From assembly GCA_944326265.1 (NCBI GenBank), contig CALVDE010000013.1, forward strand, positions 1 to 64,000: a stretch of DNA of 64,000 nt, given 5' to 3'. The notes beneath the pieces are model-generated. The model searched no databases and had not been told where the DNA came from. It saw only the letters and a program-made list of their open reading frames with translations. Made by a program: the position numbers and the translations under genes. The stretch is from an uncultured Bacteroidales bacterium. Lineage in GTDB: Bacteria; Bacteroidota; Bacteroidia; Bacteroidales; UBA932. This document shows positions 52,873 through 62,162 of the stretch, piece after piece (the first letter of the stretch is position 1; the number at the start of each line of letters is the position of its first letter).

Positions 52873-53313
52873 CTATCTCCGTATCTTTTTGAAAAATTCA
52901 GTCATGACGGCACCGCACTCCTCTGCCAGCACTCCCTTGATGACTTTTGTCCTTGGATGCAGCAGGGACGGGGAGAAGAGAGTGTAGCCGCGCTTGGGGT
53001 CATCGGCTCCGTAGACTACCGCTCCGACCTGGGTCCAGGCCATCGCGGCGGCGCACATCGGACACGGCTCGACTGTGACGTACAGGGTACATTCCGGAAG
53101 ATACTTGCCTCCTATGTAACTTGTGGCAGCCGTCATGGCCAGCATCTCGGCATGGGCCGTAGGGTCGTGCAGGGTCTCGGTCTGGTTGTGTGCCCGGGCG
53201 ATGATCCGTCCCTCGCACACCACCACCGCTCCGATGGGGATCTCCCCCTCGGCCTCGGCCCTCCGCGCCTCCTTCAGGGCCTCGCGCATGTATTTCTCGT
53301 GGTCAGTGTTCAT
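52873..53313 (-). CDS. tadA: tRNA-specific adenosine deaminase-like nucleoside deaminase
   Basis: From the ATG at 53313 (146 residues) the protein shows the zinc-dependent deaminase signature PTAHAEMLAM (His, catalytic Glu) and VEPCPMCAAAM (two Cys). It ends with the basic TEFFKKIRR tail typical of TadA, which converts wobble adenosine 34 of tRNA-Arg to inosine. The start lies 11 bases inside the end of the Fic gene in another frame. Guanine deaminase-like relatives are the alternative, but length and motifs favour TadA. Confidence 0.88.
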   Translation of the reverse strand: MNTDHEKYMREALKEARRAEAEGEIPIGAVVVCEGRIIARAHNQTETLHDPTAHAEMLAMTAATSYIGGKYLPECTLYVTVEPCPMCAAAMAWTQVGAVVYGADDPKRGYTLFSPSLLHPRTKVIKGVLAEECGAVMTEFFKKIRR

Positions 53314-54442
53314 TGCAGTTCTTGTTGTCAGGACTATTGAGGACAAGCAATCCTTTTACAGTGAGCAGGTATTTTTGCCTCGGATGATTCGGTCTGTCAG
53401 GATACAGCTGCCTTACAAAACCTTCATTAATGGATGGATTCAGGTAATTTTTTAAAAAATTAGCCCTGTCTTTCAGCCCGAGCCTGGACATGATTTCCTT
53501 TACGGAAAGGCTGTCGTGTCCGATACATACTATTGTATCCAGAACTTGTAGGGTACTTGCTCTATAGTTGTAGGGTACTTGTAGGGTACTTGTAGGGTCG
53601 TGGTTGATGTCTGATTTCAATTCCTTGGGAGGATTGACCAGCATGTGCCTGTTCTTGAGCTCATTACTTTCTCTAAACAATAGATTGCGGAAAAACAGTG
53701 TCAGAAATTCCGTATTGCGTGTGATGCCTTTCTTGATATTCTGATAGTTGGCCCGGACAAGAGCATTACGGAAATACCATGAGTGACCGGCAAAAAGGCT
53801 ATTGTCCACATCGAACCCGAGTGAGCGTAAATACAGTATGGTAAAGACTGCCGTAGTCCTGGTGTTGCCTTCTCCAAAAGGATGCACCTGCCATAGTCCT
53901 GCCGTGAAGTCAGCAAGATGTATTGCCAGATTCTCCTTGCTGATGCCGGAGTAATCAAAAGATTTCTCCTGCTCCAGTTCATATTCCACTGCTCTGCGTA
54001 CATCTGATGCTGATACATACAGAACGGTATCTCCGCGCAGGACCCATTCCTTTTTAGTAATGTTGTAGTCTCTGAATTTTCCTGCGAACTTGTATATTCC
54101 TTCAAAGATTCTGCGGTGGATGGATGCCAGCCCTACAGGCGTGAAGGCGAAAGTCTTTTCTATTAGAATTTTCCTTATGTTGGCCGATGCCGTGTCCGCT
54201 TCATGTGCCTCGTCGTCCTCAGGGGTGCGGATGGACTTTGACTGATAGTAGCTTTTTATCAGCTTCTGTGTCTCGTCAATTGTAATGTCTCCCTCAATAT
54301 CTCTACGGGCGGTATCGATAAGGTACGCCGAGGGCTTCAGTCCGTCCACGTCCTGAAGTCCGATGGCCGTGCGCCATGCCTGCGCCCGCTCCGCCCTCGA
54401 CGGTTCTCCCTGCCTTATATATTCCTCGAAATCCGTTATCAT
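53303..54442 (-). CDS. Fic family protein with an internal tandem repeat
   Basis: The protein (379 residues from the ATG at 54442) has a Fic N-terminal region with DIEGDITIDET, the core motif HPFGEGNTRTT for AMP transfer (H-x-F-x-E-G-N-x-R), and a C-terminal winged-helix-like segment (LSVKEIMSRLGLKDR). Fic enzymes AMPylate or otherwise modify proteins; the exact target is unknown. A TATCTTTG box at 54453 rules for the ATG at 54442 over an upstream start. Between the Fic and winged-helix parts lies an 11-base tandem repeat, giving the repeated peptide STLQV. Confidence 0.85.
   Translation of the reverse strand: MITDFEEYIRQGEPSRAERAQAWRTAIGLQDVDGLKPSAYLIDTARRDIEGDITIDETQKLIKSYYQSKSIRTPEDDEAHEADTASANIRKILIEKTFAFTPVGLASIHRRIFEGIYKFAGKFRDYNITKKEWVLRGDTVLYVSASDVRRAVEYELEQEKSFDYSGISKENLAIHLADFTAGLWQVHPFGEGNTRTTAVFTILYLRSLGFDVDNSLFAGHSWYFRNALVRANYQNIKKGITRNTEFLTLFFRNLLFRESNELKNRHMLVNPPKELKSDINHDPTSTLQVPYNYRASTLQVLDTIVCIGHDSLSVKEIMSRLGLKDRANFLKNYLNPSINEGFVRQLYPDRPNHPRQKYLLTVKGLLVLNSPDNKNCNEH
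53546..53600. repeat. 11-bp tandem repeat inside the Fic gene
   Basis: Five consecutive 11-base units: ttgtagggtac, a diverged ttgctctatag, two further perfect copies, and a final ttgtagggtcg. Because 11 is not a multiple of three, gain or loss of one unit shifts the reading frame before the C-terminal winged-helix region. Confidence 0.85.
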
Positions 54443-54452
54443 AATAGCAGAG

Positions 54453-54460
54453 CAAAGATA
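54453..54460 (-). promoter_or_regulatory. Putative -7 box for the Fic gene
   Basis: Minus-strand TATCTTTG, 10 bases before the ATG at 54442. It fixes the start of the Fic CDS. Confidence 0.5.
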
Positions 54461-54481
54461 CGCAAAGTCGTCCACATGGCA

Positions 54482-54525
54482 AAGTGACATTTTGGCAGAG
54501 TGTGCGGAGTGGCACTTAATTTGTT
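54482..54525 (+). promoter_or_regulatory. groESL promoter region with a sigma-54-like element
   Basis: TGGCAC-N5-TTGTT at 54510-54525 fits the sigma-54 -24/-12 pattern except for the -12 GC. A TTG at 54492-54494 spaced 21 bases from TTAATTTG (54516-54523) could also serve the primary sigma factor. No CIRCE repeat is present. Confidence 0.35.
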
Positions 54526-54568
54526 TTAGGTGTCTGTGCAGTTTGAAAACAACTAAAAATTAAAAGAT

Positions 54569-54838
54569 ATGAACATTAGACCTTTAGCAGACAGAGTGCT
54601 CGTAGAGCCCAAAGAAGCTGAGACCAAGACAGCAAGCGGAATCTATATTCCCGAGACAGCAAAAGAGAAACCCCAGCAGGGTAAGGTAATCGCTGTAGGC
54701 AGCGGTAAGAAGGATGAGCCCATGGAACTGAAAGTGGGTGACACCGTTCTCTACGGAAAGTATTCCGGAACCGAGATTACCGTTGACGGCAAGGACTATC
54801 TGATGATGCGTCAGTCGGACGTGCTGGCAGTTCTTTAA
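54569..54838 (+). CDS. groES: Co-chaperonin GroES
   Basis: The 89-residue protein is a complete GroES with the start [12 protein letters not shown], the mobile-loop region [13 protein letters not shown] and the conserved [14 protein letters not shown] strand. It caps the GroEL ring during folding. It lies 36 bases before groEL in the standard operon. Confidence 0.97.
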   Translation: MNIRPLADRVLVEPKEAETKTASGIYIPETAKEKPQQGKVIAVGSGKKDEPMELKVGDTVLYGKYSGTEITVDGKDYLMMRQSDVLAVL

Positions 54839-54862
54839 TTCTGTGTAGTGTTTAACTTTTAA

Positions 54863-56503
<1,641 letters not shown>

Positions 56504-56537
56504 TAGGCTGACGGTACTCCCATATTTTGAGACAATG

Positions 56538-56577
56538 CTGCCGCAATCGTCATCCCAGACGGTTGCGGCAGTTTTTT
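56538..56577 (+). terminator. Intrinsic terminator of groESL
   Basis: A 14-base stem (ctgccgcaatcgtc with gacggttgcggcag) and a 6-base loop are followed by six T. The 3' arm plus T-run (56558-56577) is repeated exactly at 58051-58070. Confidence 0.9.
56558..56577 (+). repeat. 20-bp direct repeat, left copy
   Basis: The sequence gacggttgcggcagtttttt forms the 3' arm and T-run of the groEL terminator and recurs at 58051-58070, enclosing the DUF4143 ATPase gene. Confidence 0.85.
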
Positions 56578-56593
56578 GTTCACATCGTTATCC

Positions 56594-56681
56594 AAACATT
56601 TTGAGATTTTTGTCAATTCCGGCTAAAAACATTTTGAGGTTTTTGACAGTTTTGTCTTAAAACATTTTGAGGTTTTTGACA
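56594..56681 (+). repeat. Three 22-bp repeats with a 33-bp period upstream of the ATPase
   Basis: Near-identical units (aaacattttgaggtttttga plus ca) start at 56594, 56627 and 56660; the first differs by two bases. The exact 33-base spacing, about three DNA turns, and the position 34-121 bases before the ATG suggest an operator array. No known protein site is matched. Confidence 0.8.
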
Positions 56682-56714
56682 TTTTCATTATTTTCGCCAT
56701 AAAATCTGAGAGTT

Positions 56715-58052
56715 ATGGCAGGAATAACATTCAAGAGAAAATTATACCAGAACCTATTGGACTGGAAGAGAAACCGTAGCGGCAGGACTGCAGTGCTGGT
56801 CGAGGGGGCCAGACGTGTAGGCAAATCCACGCTTGTCGAGGCATTTGCCAAGCAGGAATACCGTTCGTACATTCTGGTGGATTTTTCCAAGGCATCATCT
56901 GAGATATTCAATCTGTTCAACGATATATCAGATCTTGATTATATTTTCCTAAGGCTTCAGCTCATTTATAATGTCCGTCTGTATGAGCGTGAGTCAGTCA
57001 TAATCTTCGATGAGGTACAGCTTCAGCCGTTGGCCAGGCAGGCTATAAAGCATCTTGTAGCTGACGGTCGGTATGATTATATCGAGACCGGTTCTCTGCT
57101 TTCCATCAGGAAAAATGTTAGGAATATCGTCATTCCAAGCGAGGAGACGAAACTGAGAATGAACCCTATGGATTATGAGGAATTCCGTTGGGCAATGGGG
57201 GATACAGTGACAGTGCCGCTTCTTCAGAAGGCTTTTGCGGACAGGCTGCCGTTGAAAGAAGCTCACCGCAAACTTATGAGGGATTTCCGTCTCTATATGC
57301 TTGTCGGAGGAATGCCACAGGCTGTAAGTGAGTATTTGGAGACCAATAACCTCAGCAGTGTGGATGTTGTCAAGCGTGAGATTCTGGACCTGTATTTCAG
57401 TGATTTTCATAGAATAGACCCTTCGGGGAGGGTTTCCATGATGTTTGAGGCAGTGCCGGCTGAGCTCAACAGAAACTCTTCCAGATACAGGGTCTCCAAC
57501 GCTGTCAAGGATGCCCGCAATGACAGGATGAGTGAATATCTGGCAGATCTAGTAAGTTCCATGACCGTCAATATCTCATACAATGTCAGCGACCCGAACA
57601 TAGGTCTGTCGCAGTCCAAGGACATGGACAGCTATAAGTTGTTCATAGCGGATACAGGTCTGTTCATTACCCTTGCCTTCAGGGATAAGGCTTTTACGGA
57701 CAACATTATCTATCAGCAGCTCCTGAGTGATAAGCTGGCCACCAATCTTGGATATGTCTACGAGAATGCAGTTGCGCAGATGCTCCGTGCATCAGGTAAC
57801 GAGCTCTACTATCACACCTTCCCCACCGACAGTGGAAAACATAATTACGAAATCGATTTTCTACTGGCAAGGCACAACAAAATCTGTCCTGTGGAGGTCA
57901 AGTCTTCCGGATATAAGGCTCATGCGTCGCTGGATATTTTCTGCGATAAGTTCTCATCAAGAATCCTCGACAAGTACCTGATTTATTCCAAGGATTTGGC
58001 CAAGGAGCAGGGAATTACCTATCTGCCGTTCTACATGACCCAGTTCATCTGA
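56715..58052 (+). CDS. AAA ATPase with DUF4143 domain
   Basis: The 445-residue protein matches the AAA_14/DUF4143 family. Walker A EGARRVGKST (about residues 31-40) and Walker B SVIIFDEVQ (about 94-102) are followed by a helical middle. The C-terminal DUF4143 region ends with a nuclease-like PD-(D/E)XK pattern, YEIDFLLARHN and PVEVKSS. Function is unknown; family members are often sporadic and mobile in Bacteroidales. It lies in a 1.5-kb segment between two copies of the groEL terminator 3' arm, and its stop codon falls in the second copy. Three 33-bp-spaced repeats precede it. Confidence 0.88.
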   Translation: MAGITFKRKLYQNLLDWKRNRSGRTAVLVEGARRVGKSTLVEAFAKQEYRSYILVDFSKASSEIFNLFNDISDLDYIFLRLQLIYNVRLYERESVIIFDEVQLQPLARQAIKHLVADGRYDYIETGSLLSIRKNVRNIVIPSEETKLRMNPMDYEEFRWAMGDTVTVPLLQKAFADRLPLKEAHRKLMRDFRLYMLVGGMPQAVSEYLETNNLSSVDVVKREILDLYFSDFHRIDPSGRVSMMFEAVPAELNRNSSRYRVSNAVKDARNDRMSEYLADLVSSMTVNISYNVSDPNIGLSQSKDMDSYKLFIADTGLFITLAFRDKAFTDNIIYQQLLSDKLATNLGYVYENAVAQMLRASGNELYYHTFPTDSGKHNYEIDFLLARHNKICPVEVKSSGYKAHASLDIFCDKFSSRILDKYLIYSKDLAKEQGITYLPFYMTQFI

Positions 58053-58070
58053 CGGTTGCGGCAGTTTTTT
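58051..58070 (+). repeat. 20-bp direct repeat, right copy
   Basis: Exact copy of 56558-56577 overlapping the ATPase stop codon. The 5' arm of the hairpin is missing here, so it is not by itself a terminator. Confidence 0.85.
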
Positions 58071-59182
58071 TATCGGCGGGGACGGAAGAAGATGACGGCA
58101 CTGGCCAGGATGACAAGGCCGAGGAGGATGAAGCCGAGGGGATTGGCACGGCGGGAGGTGGCCTCGACGGTCAGGTCGCCGGCCAGGAGACGGAATCCGT
58201 CCACTTTCCACACCGGAATACCGTCATCCATAAGATCGGTATTGGCCGATGTCAACCGTCCCGGCATCCGGACCTGATACAGCATGGCGTAGAAGAAAGG
58301 AGCTGTCAGCTGCTCTTCAATGTCTGAGATCTCCTCTGCCCACGTCACTGCGTGGACGGAAGCCGCTTCTGCATAGACCGGGTTGCCGCTCAGCCGGCTC
58401 ATCTGTGCGGCAATATCAATCAGCACGGAACCGTCACTGCCGTCGAAAGCGAAAAGCATATCCTCATAGAAGTCGTAATGTTTCTTCATCCACTGCATCA
58501 GCTCCGTTTTCAGGCTGTCTGTCAATTCCTCTCCGACAGCAGAACAGATAACGCGGTATATCTGCTCACGATAACAGGCGTTGATCCAACCGGCATAGTT
58601 GTCATAGAGGTCTGTCAGGCCGGTATATGCCTCCGCTCCGTTCATCCCGGCGTAACTGCCTGCGCTCCGGAACCATCTGTCCAGTTCGTCAAGGGTCATG
58701 AGGCTGTCCGGCGGCACGGGCATCCGTTCCGCTATGCCCGGAAATGTACAGGAATAGCTGTAGGTGTTGAACAGCAGCCCCCTTTTCCGGTCCCACCGCT
58801 CACGGGCCTTGACGTAGGGCAGTCCCGCATATTCTTCCGAGGCCGGAATCTCCCGGTACGAGGTGTCGGAAGGCCGGAATGTCCGGCTGGCGTAGAAATT
58901 CATGGTGGCGGAGTCGTCCAGGAACCACCATGCCCTCGGTTCTGCCATCCGGCCGGTCTGCCACTGCTCTCCCGGCTCGAAGAGGAAAGGCTGCGAGGAC
59001 AGGTCTCCGGCCAGGCAGGCCGAGTCGGCCTCAGCGTAGACGGTCCGTGTCATGCTCCCGTCAGGGTGTACTTCGGGCACGACGGCATAATAGGTGACAC
59101 AAGAAGGGAATATCGCCACTACAGCAAGCATTGTCAGAGTCATTCTGACTATCATACGGAAATTTCTAATGTCTGTTTTCAT
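58070..59182 (-). CDS. Uncharacterised lipoprotein with C-terminal membrane anchor
   Basis: The 370-residue protein has a hydrophobic signal with lipobox FPSC (near residue 28), a periplasmic region that is not recognised, and a C-terminal membrane helix (about 347-365) ending in FRPRR. The middle contains helical segments such as DELDRWFRSAGSYAGMNG. It is the third gene of an ECF sigma operon, overlapping the putative anti-sigma gene by 17 bases, so it is probably a target or sensor of that system. An in-frame double anchor would place it at the inner membrane. Confidence 0.65.
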   Translation of the reverse strand: MKTDIRNFRMIVRMTLTMLAVVAIFPSCVTYYAVVPEVHPDGSMTRTVYAEADSACLAGDLSSQPFLFEPGEQWQTGRMAEPRAWWFLDDSATMNFYASRTFRPSDTSYREIPASEEYAGLPYVKARERWDRKRGLLFNTYSYSCTFPGIAERMPVPPDSLMTLDELDRWFRSAGSYAGMNGAEAYTGLTDLYDNYAGWINACYREQIYRVICSAVGEELTDSLKTELMQWMKKHYDFYEDMLFAFDGSDGSVLIDIAAQMSRLSGNPVYAEAASVHAVTWAEEISDIEEQLTAPFFYAMLYQVRMPGRLTSANTDLMDDGIPVWKVDGFRLLAGDLTVEATSRRANPLGFILLGLVILASAVIFFRPRR

Positions 59183-59588
59183 GATCTTGAGGTTTTGCGA
59201 CCCTGTCTTCCAGACCGGTGACGGACTGCTTCAGGGCCTTGATTCTACGATAATGTTCCAGTTGCGCGTCCGGCCGGCTCATTGCGGCGTATGTGCGCAT
59301 ATTCAGACTGCTGATGTCCGTGCGGACAGCAGTGTCCGCTTTCAGACGGGCGGTCATCGGGGCGCATACCATCACTGCAGCCGCTGCCATGCCAGCAAGA
59401 GCCGGAAGGACTCTTCTCAGCCGGATTACGGGTGTCTTCTGAAGTGCTGTAACGGTCTTGCAGTCATGTTGCGGCAGAGCTTGTATGCGCTCCAGAATCC
59501 GTCCGGTGACCTCCTCCGGATGAGGCATCTGCGGATGTGAGCCGCGCATCTTTTCTATAAAATCAGTGTATCTGTCCATAACTGTCAT
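59166..59588 (-). CDS. Small membrane protein, putative anti-sigma factor
   Basis: The 140-residue protein has a cytoplasmic N-terminus of about 58 residues, one membrane helix (about 59-78: LPALAGMAAAAVMVCAP) and a short periplasmic tail with a coiled-coil-like end. Size, topology and its place 8 bases after an ECF sigma gene fit an anti-sigma factor, though no ZAS motif is seen. An alternative start three codons downstream (MDRYTDF) is equally good. Confidence 0.6.
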   Translation of the reverse strand: MTVMDRYTDFIEKMRGSHPQMPHPEEVTGRILERIQALPQHDCKTVTALQKTPVIRLRRVLPALAGMAAAAVMVCAPMTARLKADTAVRTDISSLNMRTYAAMSRPDAQLEHYRRIKALKQSVTGLEDRVAKPQDHENRH

Positions 59589-59596
59589 TTTTCTGT

Positions 59597-60136
59597 TTAC
59601 AATTCTTTCTCAATAGCTTTGCGTACCTTCTTCCTGGCGATGTAGAGGTTGCTCTTTATCTGCACTGAGCTCCATCCGGTGATACGGTGCACTTCGTCAG
59701 ACGGGAGCTGCTCAATCTCAGCCAGTACGAATACCGTCCTCTGCATCGGAGACAGTCCTGAGGCGGCTTTGCGGAACAGACCCTCCAGCTCCCGGCTCAT
59801 CCGCAGGCTTTCAGGATCTCCGCTGTCCATGCTTCCCTGCCTGCAGGCATCCTGCTCGTATTGCCGCAGTCTGGTCCGTCTGCGCAACACGTCATAGCAC
59901 AGACGGCACGCAATGGTCCTCAGCCATGTGGCAATGCTGTAGCGCGGATCATATCCCCGCAGTGACTGCCATGCCCGGACAAACGTCTCCTGCACCGCAT
60001 CCTCAGCCTCGTCGCCGTCCCCCAGTATCCTGACGCAGATGCGGAACACACTCTGCCGGTACCGCTCCACTATCAGGGCAAATGCCCCGGCATCTCCGTT
60101 CCTTGCAGCATCTACTATCGTTTCCGGTATCATCAT
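59597..60136 (-). CDS. ECF-type RNA polymerase sigma factor
   Basis: The 179-residue protein has sigma region 2 (FRICVRILGDGDEAEDAVQ, ETFVRAWQSL, YSIATWLRTIA) and region 4 (LSPMQRTVFVLAEIEQLPS, SSVQIKSNLYIARKK), with no region 3, as in extracytoplasmic-function sigma factors. It should direct transcription of a small regulon, probably including its own operon with the membrane protein and lipoprotein downstream. The signal is unknown. Confidence 0.92.
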   Translation of the reverse strand: MMIPETIVDAARNGDAGAFALIVERYRQSVFRICVRILGDGDEAEDAVQETFVRAWQSLRGYDPRYSIATWLRTIACRLCYDVLRRRTRLRQYEQDACRQGSMDSGDPESLRMSRELEGLFRKAASGLSPMQRTVFVLAEIEQLPSDEVHRITGWSSVQIKSNLYIARKKVRKAIEKEL

Positions 60137-60152
60137 TTTCCGCCATTTTTAC

Positions 60153-60160
60153 CAAATATA
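60153..60160 (-). promoter_or_regulatory. Putative -7 box for the ECF sigma operon
   Basis: Minus-strand TATATTTG, 17 bases before the ATG at 60136. Confidence 0.45.
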
Positions 60161-60194
60161 CGTCTTGCGGCTTGAAAAGTAAAAAAACAAATTG

Positions 60195-60202
60195 TAAATT
60201 TG
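60195..60202 (+). promoter_or_regulatory. Putative -7 box for the membrane protein at 60239
   Basis: TAAATTTG, 37 bases before the ATG at 60239, divergent from the sigma factor box. Confidence 0.45.
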
Positions 60203-60238
60203 AAAGTATTATTTGTTAACCTACTAATTTGTGTACTT

Positions 60239-60913
60239 ATGGTAAATAAACAATTATGGGAACAGAGCGTGGACATGATCATCAAGTCCATCTGGATCTA
60301 CACTATCGCCGGTATTCTTGGCGCAATCTTCGGAGCCATTGACGGCATCCTCAACCCTGTCGGATTCCTATCCGCTATGGCCGGCGAAGAAGGCCCGACC
60401 GGAGTTTTCGGCGTACTGGACACCATCTGCCAGATAGCAGTTATCGCCGGCTACGTGCTGTTCTTCCTCAACATCAAGAAATTCGTGGAAGTCCAGCCTA
60501 CTGAAGCCGACCGCGCTGCCGCAAAGAACATCTACATCGCGTACATGCTCCTGATCATAGGTGTCGTGGTACGCTTCATCCCCGTCATAGGCGGCATCGC
60601 ATGGCTTGTGCTGGTGATCATAGGATATGTCAAGCTGCTGTCGGGATTCAAGGCCCTCCGCGACTCCGCAAACATGACCCCGTGTGCCAAAAACGGAGCT
60701 GGTATCCTGTACAAGTCCACCATCTGGATACTGGTTGGTGCTGTCTTAAGCATCATCCCGTTCGTCGGCGGTTTCCTGGATGCCGTCATCACCCTCGTGG
60801 TATTCTTCACCATCCTGCGCGGCTGGAAGCAGATCGGCCAGGGTGCCCCTGAAGATACATGCGCGGCACCTGAGCCCCAGCCTCAACAGCCTGAAAATCA
60901 GCCTCAGGAATAA
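60239..60913 (+). CDS. Uncharacterised multi-pass membrane protein
   Basis: From the ATG at 60239 (224 residues) the protein has about five hydrophobic helices, with a repeated internal motif (VVRFIPVIGGIAWLV and LSIIPFVGGFLDAV), and a Pro/Gln-rich cytoplasmic tail (PEPQPQQPENQPQE). No enzyme motif is visible. An earlier in-frame start lies within the promoter region and is less likely. It is convergent with transaldolase and shares a bidirectional terminator. Confidence 0.7.
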   Translation: MVNKQLWEQSVDMIIKSIWIYTIAGILGAIFGAIDGILNPVGFLSAMAGEEGPTGVFGVLDTICQIAVIAGYVLFFLNIKKFVEVQPTEADRAAAKNIYIAYMLLIIGVVVRFIPVIGGIAWLVLVIIGYVKLLSGFKALRDSANMTPCAKNGAGILYKSTIWILVGAVLSIIPFVGGFLDAVITLVVFFTILRGWKQIGQGAPEDTCAAPEPQPQQPENQPQE

Positions 60914-60931
60914 GTCTTGAAGTACAATAAC

Positions 60932-60969
60932 AAAAGCCGGCCCGCAATCTTTTACGCGGGCCGGCTTTT
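60932..60969. terminator. Bidirectional intrinsic terminator
   Basis: A 13-14-base stem (aaaagccggcccgc with gcgggccggctttt) with a short loop and T/A runs on both sides lies between the convergent membrane protein and transaldolase genes. Confidence 0.85.
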
Positions 60970-61000
60970 ATTTTACACTGCGGTATTGTATACTGCTCTG

Positions 61001-61657
61001 TCAGCCGTTTACCTTGTGGTAGTCCTCGAGGAACTTGGCCAGACCTGAGTCGGTCAGAGGGTGCTTGAGCAGACCCTTGATGGCCGGAAGGGGACAGGTA
61101 GCCACATCTGCGCCGGCCTTGAGGCAGTCGATGATGTGACGGGTATGACGGATAGAGGCAGCAAGCACCTTGGTGCCGAAACCATAGTAATTGTACATCT
61201 CCACGATATCCTCGATGAGACCGACACCGTCCTCGGAGATATCGTCCAGACGGCCTACGAAAGGCGATACGTATGTGGCTCCTGCTTTGGCGGCCAGAAG
61301 AGCCTGACCGAGAGAGAATACGAGAGTGCAGTTGGTCTTGATGCCCTTGCCGGCGAAATACTTCACGGCCTTGATGCCCGCCTCCGTGCAGGGGAGCTTG
61401 ATGACGATGTGCTCGTTGAGGGCTGCAAGTTCCTCGCCCTCGCGTACCATGCCTTCATAGTCGGTGGCGATCACCTCCGCACTCACATCTCCGCCTACGA
61501 TGTTGCAGATGTCGATATAGTGCTTGTACTGATTCTCCTTGCCTTTGATGCCCTCTTTGGCCATCAGGGAAGGATTGGTAGTGACACCGTCGAGCACGCC
61601 CATGGCGTATGCCTCGCGGATCTGGTCCAGATTAGCTGTGTCGAGAAAGAATTTCAT
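61001..61657 (-). CDS. Transaldolase (short, FSA/TalC type)
   Basis: The 218-residue protein is a short transaldolase of the fructose-6-phosphate aldolase-like group. It has the start KFFLDTANLDQIREA, GVTTNPSLMAKEG, the Schiff-base lysine Lys87 in HIVIKLPCTEAG, and SPFVGRLDDI. It transfers a dihydroxyacetone unit in the pentose phosphate route, or splits fructose 6-phosphate. Sequence alone does not separate the two activities; transaldolase is more common in Bacteroidota. A TATATTTG box lies 29 bases upstream. Confidence 0.93.
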   Translation of the reverse strand: MKFFLDTANLDQIREAYAMGVLDGVTTNPSLMAKEGIKGKENQYKHYIDICNIVGGDVSAEVIATDYEGMVREGEELAALNEHIVIKLPCTEAGIKAVKYFAGKGIKTNCTLVFSLGQALLAAKAGATYVSPFVGRLDDISEDGVGLIEDIVEMYNYYGFGTKVLAASIRHTRHIIDCLKAGADVATCPLPAIKGLLKHPLTDSGLAKFLEDYHKVNG

Positions 61658-62055
61658 TATTCGGATTGTTTTTTAATTCTGGCTACAAATATACACATTT
61701 ATTACGACAGATACCGGCGCACCTGCGAAAACGTGTGTCGTTCCGGACGGCCAGCTCAGCATCTTCCCTGAAATGACGGGCACAATGGTAACTATGGAAG
61801 CAGCACCATATCGTAACCAACCGATAATCAGTGGCTTGCAGAAAACCAATGTTCCTGCCGCGCCCTTGGATAGCGACTAGAATCTCTCGTTAAAATCACA
61901 ACTTTCACATATTCAGCATATTGTATTTGTGAGGTGCTTCTCTGCTTACCATTGCCGCATCATTCGTATTTCCTTAGGAAGGCGGCGGAGAATGTGAACG
62001 GAAGTAACGGCAGGAATTAGCAGTCTAGAAATGCAGCATCTGTCTGACCTGACAA
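61658..62055. other. Intergenic region with a possible relic ORF
   Basis: No complete gene is seen. A plus-strand open frame without a start (about 61700-61880) ends at a TAG near 61880 and reads like ordinary protein (VVPDGQLSIFPEM, PIISGLQKTNVP), possibly a gene remnant. The rest appears non-coding. Confidence 0.3.
61686..61693 (-). promoter_or_regulatory. Putative -7 box for transaldolase
   Basis: Minus-strand TATATTTG, 29 bases before the ATG at 61657. Confidence 0.5.
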
Positions 62056-62095
62056 AATAAAAAAAGAGGCACCCCTCTGCTACAACAGGTACCCC
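62056..62095 (-). terminator. Possible terminator after the small membrane protein
   Basis: On the minus strand ggtacc pairs with ggtgcc across a 14-base loop and is followed by TC and seven T. The stem is short, so the call is weak. Confidence 0.4.
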
Positions 62096-62162
62096 TTCCT
62101 TGTGTACTAAAACCTAAACCTACTACATAGATGCAGGTTTGTTGCATTTCGTTGCATGAAAA

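Noticed and set aside
53546..53600. CRISPR-like repeat
   Set aside because: The 11-base units are directly adjacent, without spacers, inside a coding gene.
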